DNA of 64,000 nt. Source: Rhabdophis nuchalis (taxonomy: Eukaryota; Chordata; Lepidosauria; Squamata; Natricidae). The notes beneath the pieces were generated by a model. It had not been told where the DNA came from. It worked only from the letters and a program-made list of their open reading frames with translations, and did no database searches. Both the position numbers and the translations under genes were made by a program. Position 1 is the stretch's first letter; each line of letters begins with the position of its first letter. The stretch covers positions 321,537,919 through 321,601,918 of the forward strand of contig CM077643.1 in NCBI GenBank assembly GCA_039707465.1. Reading direction: 5' to 3'. This document shows positions 1-59,000 of this stretch, piece by piece.

Positions 1-964
1 ACATAGTTTTGGGAAAAATCAGTATTCTGGAGTTCCTATCCTGGATTAATGAATGTCATGCATCTCGAATTGTTTAGCTAATCTTTAGCATAAATTACTG
101 CTTGGGAGATAATTTATATTAGAATACCTGTAACCATTTAAAAACAGATTTCAATAACAGTTCTGTCTCTGCTGTATGTCATCCATCCATCCATTACATT
201 GCCTTTAGATTTTTCTTGACATTAAAAATATTCCCATGGCCTAATTTAACTGTATTTGTTATGTTAGCAATTAATAGCTCCTCCTGCAAATCAGTGGAAT
301 CCATAATATTCACCAAACGGGAATAGAGAGGCATAAACCTAGTTAGAAGCACTTCTGCTTAGTATTCAGTTACTTTTAACAGAATTGGGTGTAATTAATT
401 GGTTGGTTTATCTGGGCATTCAGCTTATGCACTACTTTTTTATTTCAATGCAAATTAGAATTCTGTTTAGGATTACTACTTTGAGTTGTTGTTAGACTGA
501 GGTAATAATAATGTTGAATAGAAGTTACAACACTGTGGAGTATGTATTGCAGTATTGTTTTCTAAACATTATTTCATCAAAATTATTGACATGGATATTG
601 CCATACCTATGCACTGCAAATGTTCAAATAAAAATAATTTGTGAAACACAATAATTGATCATCCAGAATAAATATTTGGCATTTAGAGTGATAGTATATT
701 TGGGATCACATGCCAAAATCACATAATGCGTCTGTTCTTTTAGGATAATTATATTTTGTAACTATGTACAGTCAGTCAAATGGTAGACTTTATTGATATA
801 ACGCATCTTTAACAGTTCAGGTTGAATACATGTAACCAGTTCCCATCTTATAAGTGATAATTTGAGAATTCATATGCAATATTTTACATTAAAATGTTTA
901 AAAACTAAAAACTTATTTTTAAAAAAATGAGAAACCAGGAGTCAGTTCTAGACATGAAAATTGA

Positions 965-1115
965 CTGGGCGGCTTTGAGCCACTCACTCTCTCCTAGCCC
1001 AACAGTAGTGGGGTAACAGTGCTATTATTGTGGTGGAAATAGGAAGAAAGAGCATTATGTATATTCACTACCTTGAGTTTGTAAAAAATATTAAAGGTGA
1101 GATAAAAATATAATA
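965..1115 (+). repeat. Decayed squamate interspersed repeat tail
   Basis: The stretch with gccactcactctctcctagc, a central g/t-rich part and cactaccttgagtttgtaaa ending in aaggtgagataaaaat resembles the 3' part of a repeat common in squamates, ending in an A-rich tail. Family not certain. Confidence 0.4.
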
Positions 1116-1389
1116 AACAGGCTGCACAGCTTGTTCTCCAACATTTGGGGAAAAAAGATTTCTTATATAATTTAAGAAGTGTTCTATAGCACACAATGAA
1201 AATATGTAGAATAGAAAGAATTAATATTAAAAGCAGATGTTTCCTTCTACAAAGGAAGAAAATGAGAACTAGGAGAAGGAAAGGATGATTCTCTAGAGCA
1301 GCCTTTTAGTGGCACAGAGAATAATTGATTTTTAAACATAGTTAAAATTAGTTTGAGGTGGCATTTGACACAATATGGGGAGTCTTGAC

Positions 1390-1695
1390 CAATGTCTAGA
1401 ATTAAGATCATACATTGTGCTGGTCTTTAAGTAGATCAACATGTGATTGCATCTGATTTTACAATCTTTTTTGAGGTAATTATTAAGCGAATCCATGAGC
1501 ATTTTTTGCCTGAAGTAGACATTAGTTCCCAGCGACAAATGTTATCAATTGTTATAAATTCTGTGGGGCATTTTAAATGACTGTAATTGCCTGTGTGTGT
1601 AGCATCAGAACTTTGAAGCCGGGTCATAAGCAGTCCTGGAAGAGTCCACTGTAACGGTCACTAAGCTATGGGTTGTTAAGTCAAGGACTACTGTA
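1390..1695 (+). repeat. Old copy of the TA-flanked gtagtcctcgacttacaac MITE
   Basis: The right end reads taagtcaaggactactgta, the same terminus as the better copy at 44459-44812, and the interior shares tggggcattttaaatgact-like blocks. The left end is eroded. Confidence 0.5.
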
Positions 1696-1766
1696 CATGA
1701 TTATATCTTAAAAATAATCAGTGAAACTCTTGCTTAGTTTCATGACAAAATTATCTGTTGCTACAG

Positions 1767-50006
<48,240 letters not shown>

Positions 50007-51251
50007 GATAACCGTCACCTTATCAAAAAATCAGAAAATCTCTATGGAACTAGAGTTGGGCAGTTCAAGGAGGAGGAGAACCTCATACCAAATGAGATAA
50101 TTCTTTTCTGTCTGGACTATTTCTTTCTAAACTATATGTTGCAATAGCAAGAAAATCAATTATTTGCCAAGTGCTTGTGGTTTATACAATTGAGGCACTG
50201 TAAAATATATTTTAATTAAATCAAGTGTCATGTCCTTTTCCACATCATTGTCCTTCAGCTGCTTTTGGAACTGTCTGGAATTGTTGCTTCCTAGTCTTTT
50301 ACAAAACATGTAAACATCTGTTAAGCAGAAAGAGTGGCTGTAGCTTGAACTGCCTAACTACCACTGCTTGTTGCACTGTAGGTTTGATACAAGTGTAAGG
50401 TAATATAAACTTTTAAGAGATCTTGGGAGCTAGTCTTTTCAGATTAGTAGCATAATAGAGAACACTAGTATTAGGAGTCCAATTTCTATAGACAAACCCT
50501 TGCTATAAACACACTTGATTATTAGAAGTACAAGGGCTCCATTATGTCCACACTAAGCCACATAGAGTATTCTATGTACATCTAGATTTTGGACATTAAA
50601 TACTTGACTGGTTTTGGTGGCAGTCCAGCAATGTAACAAGATATGCATCCTATTTTTCCCACTGTCTTATCTCTCCTTACACTGAAGTATTAATCACTTC
50701 TAAAACTTGAGTTTTGAAACATCGATAAGAATTTAAAAAATAAGTAATATTGGACACTGGGTATGGTGGTGTGTGCGCGTGTGCGTGTGTGCGTATGTAT
50801 TGTTTTAAAGCTATTCTGAAATGTCACACTTTAGCAATATGGAATAAACTTCAAGTGGTAGCTCCATTGTAGCCAAGATAAAACCAAAGTTAAATATTCA
50901 CAAATGGACTAAAGACGTCAATTATCAGTAGCAGGCAATTAAGCACTACACGCAGGGGAAATGTGGTTACTTGTGGCTGCAAAAGGAAAGAAAAATTGCC
51001 TTTCATTAAGAATTTCCTTTGAGGGAACCTGGCAATATTCTGATGGCATGTCATCAGACATTCGTATAGAAAAGTGCTGGTCAAGGTACCTCTAGTTAGC
51101 TATTGTTCTTTTTCTTTATATTGTAGAATTGTAGAAGATGTTGGCAGTTCAAGCTATTTTACACACTATGTTGCAGGATTATTTAATTTTTAAATGGTTG
51201 AAATCTGTTTCACGCGCTGATCTTTCAGCTATATGTATAGCTGATGTTAAG

Positions 51252-51257
51252 AATAAA
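51252..51257 (+). promoter_or_regulatory. AFDN: Candidate AFDN poly(A) signal
   Basis: AATAAA about 1.25 kb after the stop, followed within 30 nt by a T/G-rich stretch (cttagtttgtttttgc), which is the expected layout of a cleavage site. Confidence 0.5.
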
Positions 51258-51483
51258 GACCTCATCTTAGTTTGTTTTTGCATTGTGTGATGCTTAAAAC
51301 AATATATTGTGATTCTAAACAAATTTTCTATTTGATAAAGTCCTTAATTGGGTTTTAGATGATTTTTCTGTATAATATGTTCTGTTATAAATATATATTT
51401 AGGGAATTATGCACACTTCCAAATGCAGAGGGTAGACTTTACTGCCTTAGAAATCACTTTTAATAAGAGTTGTATGATAAAAA

Positions 51484-51489
51484 AATAAA
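51484..51489 (+). promoter_or_regulatory. AFDN: Candidate AFDN poly(A) signal
   Basis: AATAAA in an A-rich context, followed by a short T-run near 51525. Weaker candidate. Confidence 0.3.
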
Positions 51490-51780
51490 TGCAAGTTAAT
51501 GATAAAAATTGGAGTGTAAATATTTTTTTTACATAGTTCAGGTTTCTTATTTGAAAGTGTTCTTTTAATGTTCACCTGTTAAATATGAAGTAGGAGATTA
51601 AATTGGTTGAAAGTGTTAATGAAGGATTGCATGCTTGTTATATCTGTTATTCAGGGAAAAAAGGAGGTGTCCCCCAATTTATCTTGAGAACACTAGATAT
51701 TCTGTGGCTGGAATACTGTTGCTGCTAGAATTTAAGGGAAAAAAATTACTTACTGTGGAGTGGATTTGAACACTATTGGG

Positions 51781-51902
51781 CAGGGGCGGGTAACTATGGC
51801 AACTTTACAACCTGTGAATTTCAACTCCCAGAATTCCTGAGCCAGGAATTCTGGGAGTTGGAAGTCCATAGGTCGTAAAGTTGCCATAGTTGTCCACCTC
51901 TG
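51781..51902. mobile_element. hAT-like hairpin MITE inside the AFDN 3' UTR
   Basis: Arms ggcaactttacaacctgtga, atttcaactcccagaattcc and ggaattctgggagttggaag, ggtcgtaaagttgcc pair closely. Flanks ctattggg and ttattggg suggest a worn 8-bp duplication. Same family as 44234-44368. Confidence 0.8.
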
Positions 51903-52034
51903 CTTATTGGGCATTCAAGCCATGTGAATATGAATAAAAATGCTTTTCATAACTATTGGTGCATTATGGAGAAAACAACATAAGAACTGCTGTGGTTTCC
52001 CATTTCTACTGTATTTCACTTGCAACCTATTTTT

Positions 52035-52040
52035 AATAAA
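52035..52040 (+). promoter_or_regulatory. AFDN: Candidate AFDN poly(A) signal
   Basis: AATAAA followed at once by a T/G-rich stretch (ctttgtattgtatttaattt). Lies downstream of the hairpin MITE, so its use would put the MITE in the mRNA. Confidence 0.4.
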
Positions 52041-52494
52041 CTTTGTATTGTATTTAATTTTGCACTGTATAATGTCTGATCAGGAGTATTTGTTCATATT
52101 ATTCAGACATATTTTTTGTTGCAATATTAACACTTGCTAGGAATTATAATCTGGGAGAACTAAACCCCAGTGTTTAATTGAAGCTATTGATTATTCTATG
52201 GATCATTAAAATGATAATCTATTTTTGTAGCTAAAGATTTTATGAAATATTTGATTTCCAATGCACACACTTTATTAGAACTTTAGAGTTTCCTTATTTA
52301 ATCTTCTTCCATCTAGACACAAAATACGGCCAAGTGTAAAAAAGTAAATCACAATGAAGCCTTTAAACTTTAAAGTTAAATTAAAATTAACAATTTAAAG
52401 ACTTGTAAGGCAATCCAAAGTATGTACTTCATATGTAGTATTCTATATAATGTACTGAACTTGAATAACTAATAATGTTTCAGTAGTTCAAATA

Positions 52495-52860
52495 TAGCTA
52501 CAATAATACAATACAATAGCAGAGTTGGAAGGGACCTTGTAGGTCTTCTAGTCCAACCCCCTGCGCGGGCAGGAATCTTATACCATTTCAGACAAATGGC
52601 TATCTAACATCTTCTTAAAGACTTCCAGGGTTGGGTCATTCACAACTTCTGGAGGCAAGCTGTTCCAGAGGTTAATTGTTCTAACTGTCAGGAAATTTCT
52701 CCTTAGTTCTAAGTTCCTTCTCTCCTTGATTAGTTTCCACCCATTGCTTCTTGTCCTGCCCCCAAGTGCCTTAGCTGTTTCATAACATTTAATAGCTACT
52801 GGCAATGAATTAAAATTAAAAACCAAAAAACCAGTACTTGTTAAAAACCAATTTAACAAT
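52495..52860 (-). mobile_element. CR1 LINE 3' portion
   Basis: Minus strand encodes the CR1 ORF2 C-terminus: NGWKLIKERRNLELRRNFLT, VRTINLWNSLPPEVV and LDSHLSEM. It then continues into the 3' UTR whose reverse complement reads agagttggaagggaccttg. Starts at the gene-proximal side with an (AATAC)-like tail. Confidence 0.88.
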
Positions 52861-55339
52861 CAGCAATATAATGTATGACTACATATTTTAAATCATGCTT
52901 AATTTCTGGGAAGGTAGAAAAAAGATGTTTCACTTTCCAGAATTTGTGTCTCAATACTTCTGCAGGATAGCTCTCCTTACAGTAATTAATATCTGACTCA
53001 TAAGTTACTAATCTTATCAAACTGAATTTTATAACCTCTGGCATTCATGCACAGTGCATTTTTTTTCAGTATAGGAAAATAGTCTACATATATCCTGCTG
53101 CTTCTTAAATGGGATTTTCAGTTTTCATGCTTCTGACTATAATCACTTGTGGTAGGATAGAAAATTAAGATAAAATAATATAAAAAGAATGGAAGCAGAA
53201 AAGAAATGGATTTGTGTTTCTAATATACTTCATTTAGTACACTTAGTTTAATGCAAGTAATGAATATTAACTTCTTAATTTCTTAAATTAGTAAACCCTC
53301 CTATTATAGAGTACACACCTTCCTCCACATTGTAAAATGTTAATAATTTTATGCCTATTTTAAAAGATTCAGAACTTTATCTAACCATTCTGTTTCTAGC
53401 TCCAAAAGTAATGTTTGTTTTAAAGTTACATTTCTGATAGTGATTACTACTTGCTTCTTTACCACAACCAATATTTTATATACGCAACACAAACCTTAGT
53501 AAAGTCATTACAACAGCAGGTGCCAAATAATGTCTTCTCTTTAAATTTCCCAAGTTGATTAATTTTGTGGTGTATATGTTTGGCTGTGTTCACAGTCATG
53601 AGAAAAATCAGCTTGTACTGTAACTTTAAAGTTGCTTGAGTGATTTGCTTAGAGGAAACAAGAAATCACATATTTCTATTGCTATAAAGTCCTTTGTGAT
53701 ATTACAGAAATTATGCAGAGGTATTTTCCAAGTCAGCCCTCTGAGAAGATGATTATTGGGGGGGGGGGGGGGGGGGGTAACAAAATCCTTGAAATAATCT
53801 CTGGCCCTCAAACAAATTGGCAGCTAATTTTTATGTACCAAAGCAGAAAAATATTAAATATATAGAACTATAGTATGTGCGTATGTGGGTGTGCATATGA
53901 GTAACTGGATGCATGGCATTAAATTAGATATTAAATATGGAGGTTGTTCTGGCCTCATCTGTTTGGGGAAGTTTACCCTCAAAGTGCAGCACTTACTGCA
54001 AAAACATTTGTGTATCCCACTAGTAGAGTTTGTTTATTCATGTCAGAAGCATCACAATTAAAATAAGGCATACTGTATGTATGACAAAAAATTTTAAAAT
54101 AACTTCCCCCTGTAGAATATTAATACATTTATGGCTATTTCCCACTTGCTGTAGAAAATTGTGGAATTTAACAGAATTTATACACATAAATTCATGTCCT
54201 AAGGAGTTATTCAAATCTAACCAAACGTCTTGTCAAGAGGCTGTCACCATAATTACGAGACCTATGTTAATAAGTTTGCAGCATGAACAATGCATTTGAT
54301 CTCTTTCTTCACCAGTGATATCAGCAGATCCATGAGCTACAGCCCTAACCGTTATGCCTTTAAGTATACAGGGGGAAGACTGTGTTTCATTGAAGGAATT
54401 TCCAATCTTTTTCAGCGAATGGACATAGAATTTTAAGAGGGTTTAGGGATATTGGGGATTAAGAGAGCACATATAAATTATCACTTCTATACAGATAATT
54501 TCAATACGTTAACATCTCTTAATATTAAAAACTTCAATAATATCAAGAATGCATTCTTGCCTTGTACCGTATGGTTGAGTTTGACAAAGTTATGCAGCAA
54601 ATCAGAAATACGGCACTGAGATAACCACCACTATGCATATGTGTATCAGTTTCCTATGCACCTACCTCAGTCTTGTGGCTTCCAGTATCCTGAAAGGGAC
54701 CACTATGAATATTTGGGAGAAATGCCAAGATGGAGAAATGAGATGGCTCCAATCAAGACAAGACCTATTGCATATTTAGAAATGGACCTTAAAACTGCAT
54801 TTAACTTCCTACTCATAATTTTGCTCTGTTGTGCCAGCTTGAAGGAAAGGTTCACCTCAAAACTAAACAATTTTACCCTATTCTCCAGAGCCCTAGTGCT
54901 GGAGAAATGGATGGGGGTGGGGGGGAGACTATAAATGTAAAGCTACAGATTTTTTTCCAGGAGAGTAGTTGACCCATCGAATAGAAACAAGCGCTGCTGC
55001 CTGCTGCAGATAACAAAGAGCGTGGGAATGCTGGGTTTTTTTTCTCTTTTCATTTTACCAAGCTCTGCTTGCAACATCAGCGAGACTCTTGTGTTCCCGA
55101 TAGCCGAAGAAACAAAAGAAAAGAGGCCAGGGAATATTGGGGTACATAAGACCTGATTGTTTCGTGTCTGACCTGTTTTCTCACAGCATTCGGCAACTTC
55201 TCCTTTAAGCACGGGGAAAACAAGCCTGGTATGGAAAAAAATATTCTTTATTTGAAAGCGAATACTGCATCGTCTAGGCTGGGGCATTTGGAGGAGCTTC
55301 TTCAAGGCTTTTTCCTAGCAAAAAGCCTCCCGATTATCA
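52861..55339. other. AFDN-KIF25 intergenic region
   Basis: About 2.5 kb with a poly-G run at 53758-53777. Otherwise AT-rich until about 54950, where GC and CpG rise toward the KIF25 promoter. No further gene recognised. Confidence 0.6.
53758..53777. repeat. Poly-G run, 20 nt
   Basis: Twenty consecutive G; can also form a G-quadruplex and is prone to sequencing error. Confidence 0.9.
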
Positions 55340-55432
55340 TCGCTCCCAAAAAGGCACGCGCCGGGCTTCGCAAAGCGATTGCTTTCGACGATCCGCTGAT
55401 GCCGGCACGCTCCTCTGCAGAAAGCCCGGCGG

Positions 55433-55446
55433 GTAGCCATAGCAAC
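55433..55446 (+). promoter_or_regulatory. KIF25: RFX X-box (GTAGCC-AT-AGCAAC)
   Basis: Perfect fit to the RFX consensus GTNRCC-N(0-3)-RGYAAC with a 2-nt spacer, 105 bp before the ATG. X-boxes at this distance are typical of RFX/FOXJ1-controlled ciliary and centrosomal genes. Confidence 0.7.
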
Positions 55447-55473
55447 CCCGGAGAAGCTCAGTCGTGGCTTGTG

Positions 55474-55478
55474 ATTGG
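55474..55478 (-). promoter_or_regulatory. KIF25: Inverted CCAAT box
   Basis: ATTGG within gtgattggatgg, 28 bp after the X-box. NF-Y and RFX sites often pair in promoters. Confidence 0.5.
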
Positions 55479-55550
55479 ATGGTTCAAACCGCTTTCCTTG
55501 AAAGTGGAAGAAAGAACGGGGAAGTGCTCCCTCGGTTTTGAGTATCTGAG

Positions 55551-55643
55551 ATGATACGGCTCCAGACGAGGAAGCCCGGCAGCGCGGTTAGCCCCAGTTT
55601 TGTGTCGGAGCAACAAATTCGGCAGCTGGAGCAGAAGCTGCGA
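55551..55643 (+). CDS. KIF25: KIF25 exon 1
   Basis: ATG then [20 protein letters not shown] and [10 protein letters not shown], ending in an apparent coiled coil. Donor CGA|gtgagt. 31 codons, phase 0. The C-terminal [10 protein letters not shown] continues naturally into the next exon's heptads. Confidence 0.8.
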
Positions 55644-55979
55644 GTGAGTGTTGAGATGGTGTAAATCGGTGTCACCATGCAGCAAATCTACCTAACTAGG
55701 TAGTTACTAACAATCTACACCAACTTGATAGTAACATCTATCCATCCATCAATGGTTAGCTACCAAAGCGGATCCGTCTAAGGCTAAGCCTTGAGGAAGT
55801 GTGACATAAGGTGTCTCGATATTTGGGATCAGGAGTTAAAGCTAGGAAAGCTGTGATCTTCTGATGATGTCATCTCATTTTCCAGACTCCCTCATCTCAT
55901 TTTCCAGACTCCCTCCCTATCCTTGAGTTGGCATTACTTTTCACTGAATTATTAACATCTCTTCACACACTACTCCTTT

Positions 55980-56021
<42 letters not shown>

Positions 56022-59000
56022 CATTTAAATAATGATTTAGTATTTATGAACTACCTGTTTTTAGCTTTGTTGCACACTGTCCAAAGTCATCTATCATGAG
56101 ATGGCAGTTACATATAAATTTGATAAATAAATAAACCCTTATCATTCAGAGCAAGCATGGACAAATACTAATGGAAGCTGTAGACCCAAACTGCGATATG
56201 CCTAAGACAAATGGGACTCCAAAGGCAGGTGGGTGGGACAAGTCATTTGAAATTTTAAATAAGTATTTCAAAGTCCATTGGGAGATGAGCACAATAATAA
56301 TGCATGTAAACGTATCGCTATCCCTAGAAAACATAGGCTTTAAGGTTTCTATCATGATGGGACCCAGGTTCTTTGATAGAGTGATTGGTGGGATTTAAGA
56401 TATGAAAGGCTGAATGATACAATCGCTGAAGAAGGATTATTATCGGCCCAGTTCGACCAAACCAGTAGTGGTGGCAGCAGGAGGCTCCACCCACCTGCCC
56501 GGATGCTTCTGCGCATGTGCAAAAGTGTTGCAAGCATGCATGCATGAGCACGAGCAAACCAGTAGTAAACTGGCTAGCAACCCACCACTGATTATAATAA
56601 GATACTTTGGCTTATTGCCTCGCTGATTGTACTTGTTTAAGTTCAGGCCCCTCTGAACTATGTTTTGTCAGACAAAAGAAGAACGAATAATTGTGCTGGA
56701 AACAGAAAATGCCCTTCTGCACCTCAAGCTTGCAAAGGTAACAACAGTTTCATTCCTTCAACTTATTATTTTGTACATATTTTTTTCTAACTTTCCAATT
56801 TAAACCCTGACCTGTAGTCCAAAACAACCTGTCCGTTTTTTAGGTTTCTTTTCTTCATTCACAGTGGCTATAGTTATCAAAAAGATTTTTAAAAAAAAAA
56901 AATGTACAAAATGCCTGATTTTGGTTATGGATTTACCTGAAAACTATCAAAACTGATTGTGGTTTGTATTGTGATCTAACAGGTCGCACCTTGGTCAGCA
57001 AAGCACTGAATAAAGAGAGGTTACCATCCATTTTATGGTGGCAGTTTGAATGCACATCCTTAACTGTGCTGGTGATTATTGTGAGTTTCAGTAATCTCTG
57101 AAAATGCAGTTAAGCATAAGCAGATTTGGAAAACATCTCTCAACCTTCCCTTCCTGACTGAAGCACTAATAATTGTATTTAATGACCGATCCAGTTCTTG
57201 GTTTAAAAAAATCAGCCAGGATAGGTATGCATGTGAATAAAAATAAACTACCGTAAATAAACAAGACCAGTGGTGGGTTCCGGATCCCGTTCCACGTGGT
57301 ATGGTTGGAACGGGCCCGGCTGCATCCACATGGACACGTGCAGTGCACGCATGCATCTTAGCGCCTCCATGTTCCTCCGCGATGCTCCAGCTGCTCAGCG
57401 GAGCATTACACAGGTGCTGTACGCGCTGTGCTCAGCTGGAGCATCGCGGAGGAACATGGAGACGCTAAGACGCATGTGTGCACTGCACGTGTCCATGTGG
57501 ATGCTACCGGACCCGTTCCAACCGTACCACTTGGAACAGGATCAGGAACCCACCACTGTTATAGTCATAATACATGACTCCATCTTCTCTCTTACTGAGT
57601 TCTAACTTAGTGAGTTCCATTGTTTTCTCTACAGGCTTAGGATTCTATTTTAAAAATCCTTTGCTTCTTTCCTTGTCATAGGCATGATGAACTCAGCTTT
57701 GTGTAATGCAGTGCTTCTCAATTATTTTCTGTCATGCCCCCCCTAGGAAGAAGAAAACATTTCGCGCCCCCCGCGCGACTGTAAATAGTATCATTTGTCT
57801 ATAAAATTGTTATAAGTACACCTCTGCATAACACTGTATCCTTATTAACGTATAAGAGAATAAAAAAAGAAAGAAATGTGGATCAATTTACAACAAAGAA
57901 TAGCTTTATTAACTGTAGCAGAAAAGATGTAAAGTGCATTAGAAATTTAAAAAAAATTAAATCCTTTGCCGAGGTCAAATGCGCCCCCCTTTACGGAGCC
58001 TCGCGCCCCCCCTGGGGGGCCCGCCCCACTATTTGAGAAGCACTGGTGTAATGGATGCAGGCTCAGTTACAGGACAAGAGGATCAGGCTGGGTAGCTGGG
58101 ATCTCCAATTTTCATGCATAATTGCTATCAACAAAGAATTGGCTTGAAATGTGGTGTTTATATAGCATTCTTTACCCAACCTGTATTTTTCTTTTTAAGT
58201 ATGACCTTAAGGTTTAAGAGTCAATTGTTTTTTGTCCTCTGTGCAATAGGCTTAATCTGGTGTGTTTGTGCATTCCAGGACATTGAGATTATAGCGAAAA
58301 TACCCATACAAGGATGCAAATGAATTGCAAATGAAATGTTCTGGATTGGAAAGAAAGAATGACTAGCAATTGGCTACTCCAGTTTAAATAGCTCCACCTA
58401 GGTTGTTTTCTGTTCTTTTGCTCCACTTACTATTGATCAGCAGAGTTGGAAGGGACCTTGGAGATCTAGTCCTCTAGGGGTTATGAATTCTGGGAGTTGA
58501 CGTCCACAAATCTTAAAAATTGCCAAGATTGGACATCCCTGCTATAGAGGGATAGAAGGCATTGTGGGTTCTAGAGAAAATGCTTTGAGTCTTCAATCAA
58601 GCTCAATACATAATACAATACACTGTCAGAAAGCTTAACAGTTAATTTTATAGCGATGATTATTATTACTGCTTTTTCTACTGCTGGATTTTTGGAAATT
58701 TCTAATTCTGAAACTAATCTTCAGAGTAATCAAAGTTTGCTCTTCTTAATAGCAGAATCAAGGAATAATTAGGAACAGCTCAGCAGAACATAACTTTGCT
58801 TATTATAATAATATGAAGAAATTTCATGGCACTACAAAATCCATTGTAATCCAGCTTCACAGAGCCATACAGGTAAAGAGCTTTATTACAACTGGAAAGG
58901 TCTAGCATGTTTTAAATTGTCAGTCATTTGAGATACTCTGGGCAAGAACCCCAAACCATGAGTACTAAGATTACATTTATTGTAAAGGTAAAGTTTCCCC

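Larger units (their letters stand above)
1..1766. other. AFDN intron (upstream of the first exon in window), mostly unique AT-rich DNA
   Basis: No exon recognised. Two decayed repeats are listed separately (965-1115 and about 1390-1695). The RA-domain exons must lie further upstream. Confidence 0.7.
50007..52040 (+). other. AFDN: AFDN 3' UTR (probable extent)
   Basis: AT-rich, non-coding, follows the stop directly. The end is set by the last of three AATAAA signals (52035-52040). It contains a CA/TG-rich patch near 50770-50800 and a hairpin MITE at 51781-51902. Extent is inferred; no cleavage site can be proved. Confidence 0.55.
55340..55550 (+). promoter_or_regulatory. KIF25: CpG-rich promoter / 5' UTR of KIF25
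   Basis: A CpG-rich block in otherwise AT-rich DNA directly before the ATG, with no TATA box in the expected place. It holds an X-box and an inverted CCAAT box. The transcription start is not visible. Confidence 0.65.

Noticed and set aside
54943..55305. Minus-strand frame of 120 codons upstream of KIF25, a possible divergent gene
   Set aside because: No splice or domain evidence, and it overlaps plain promoter-proximal DNA.
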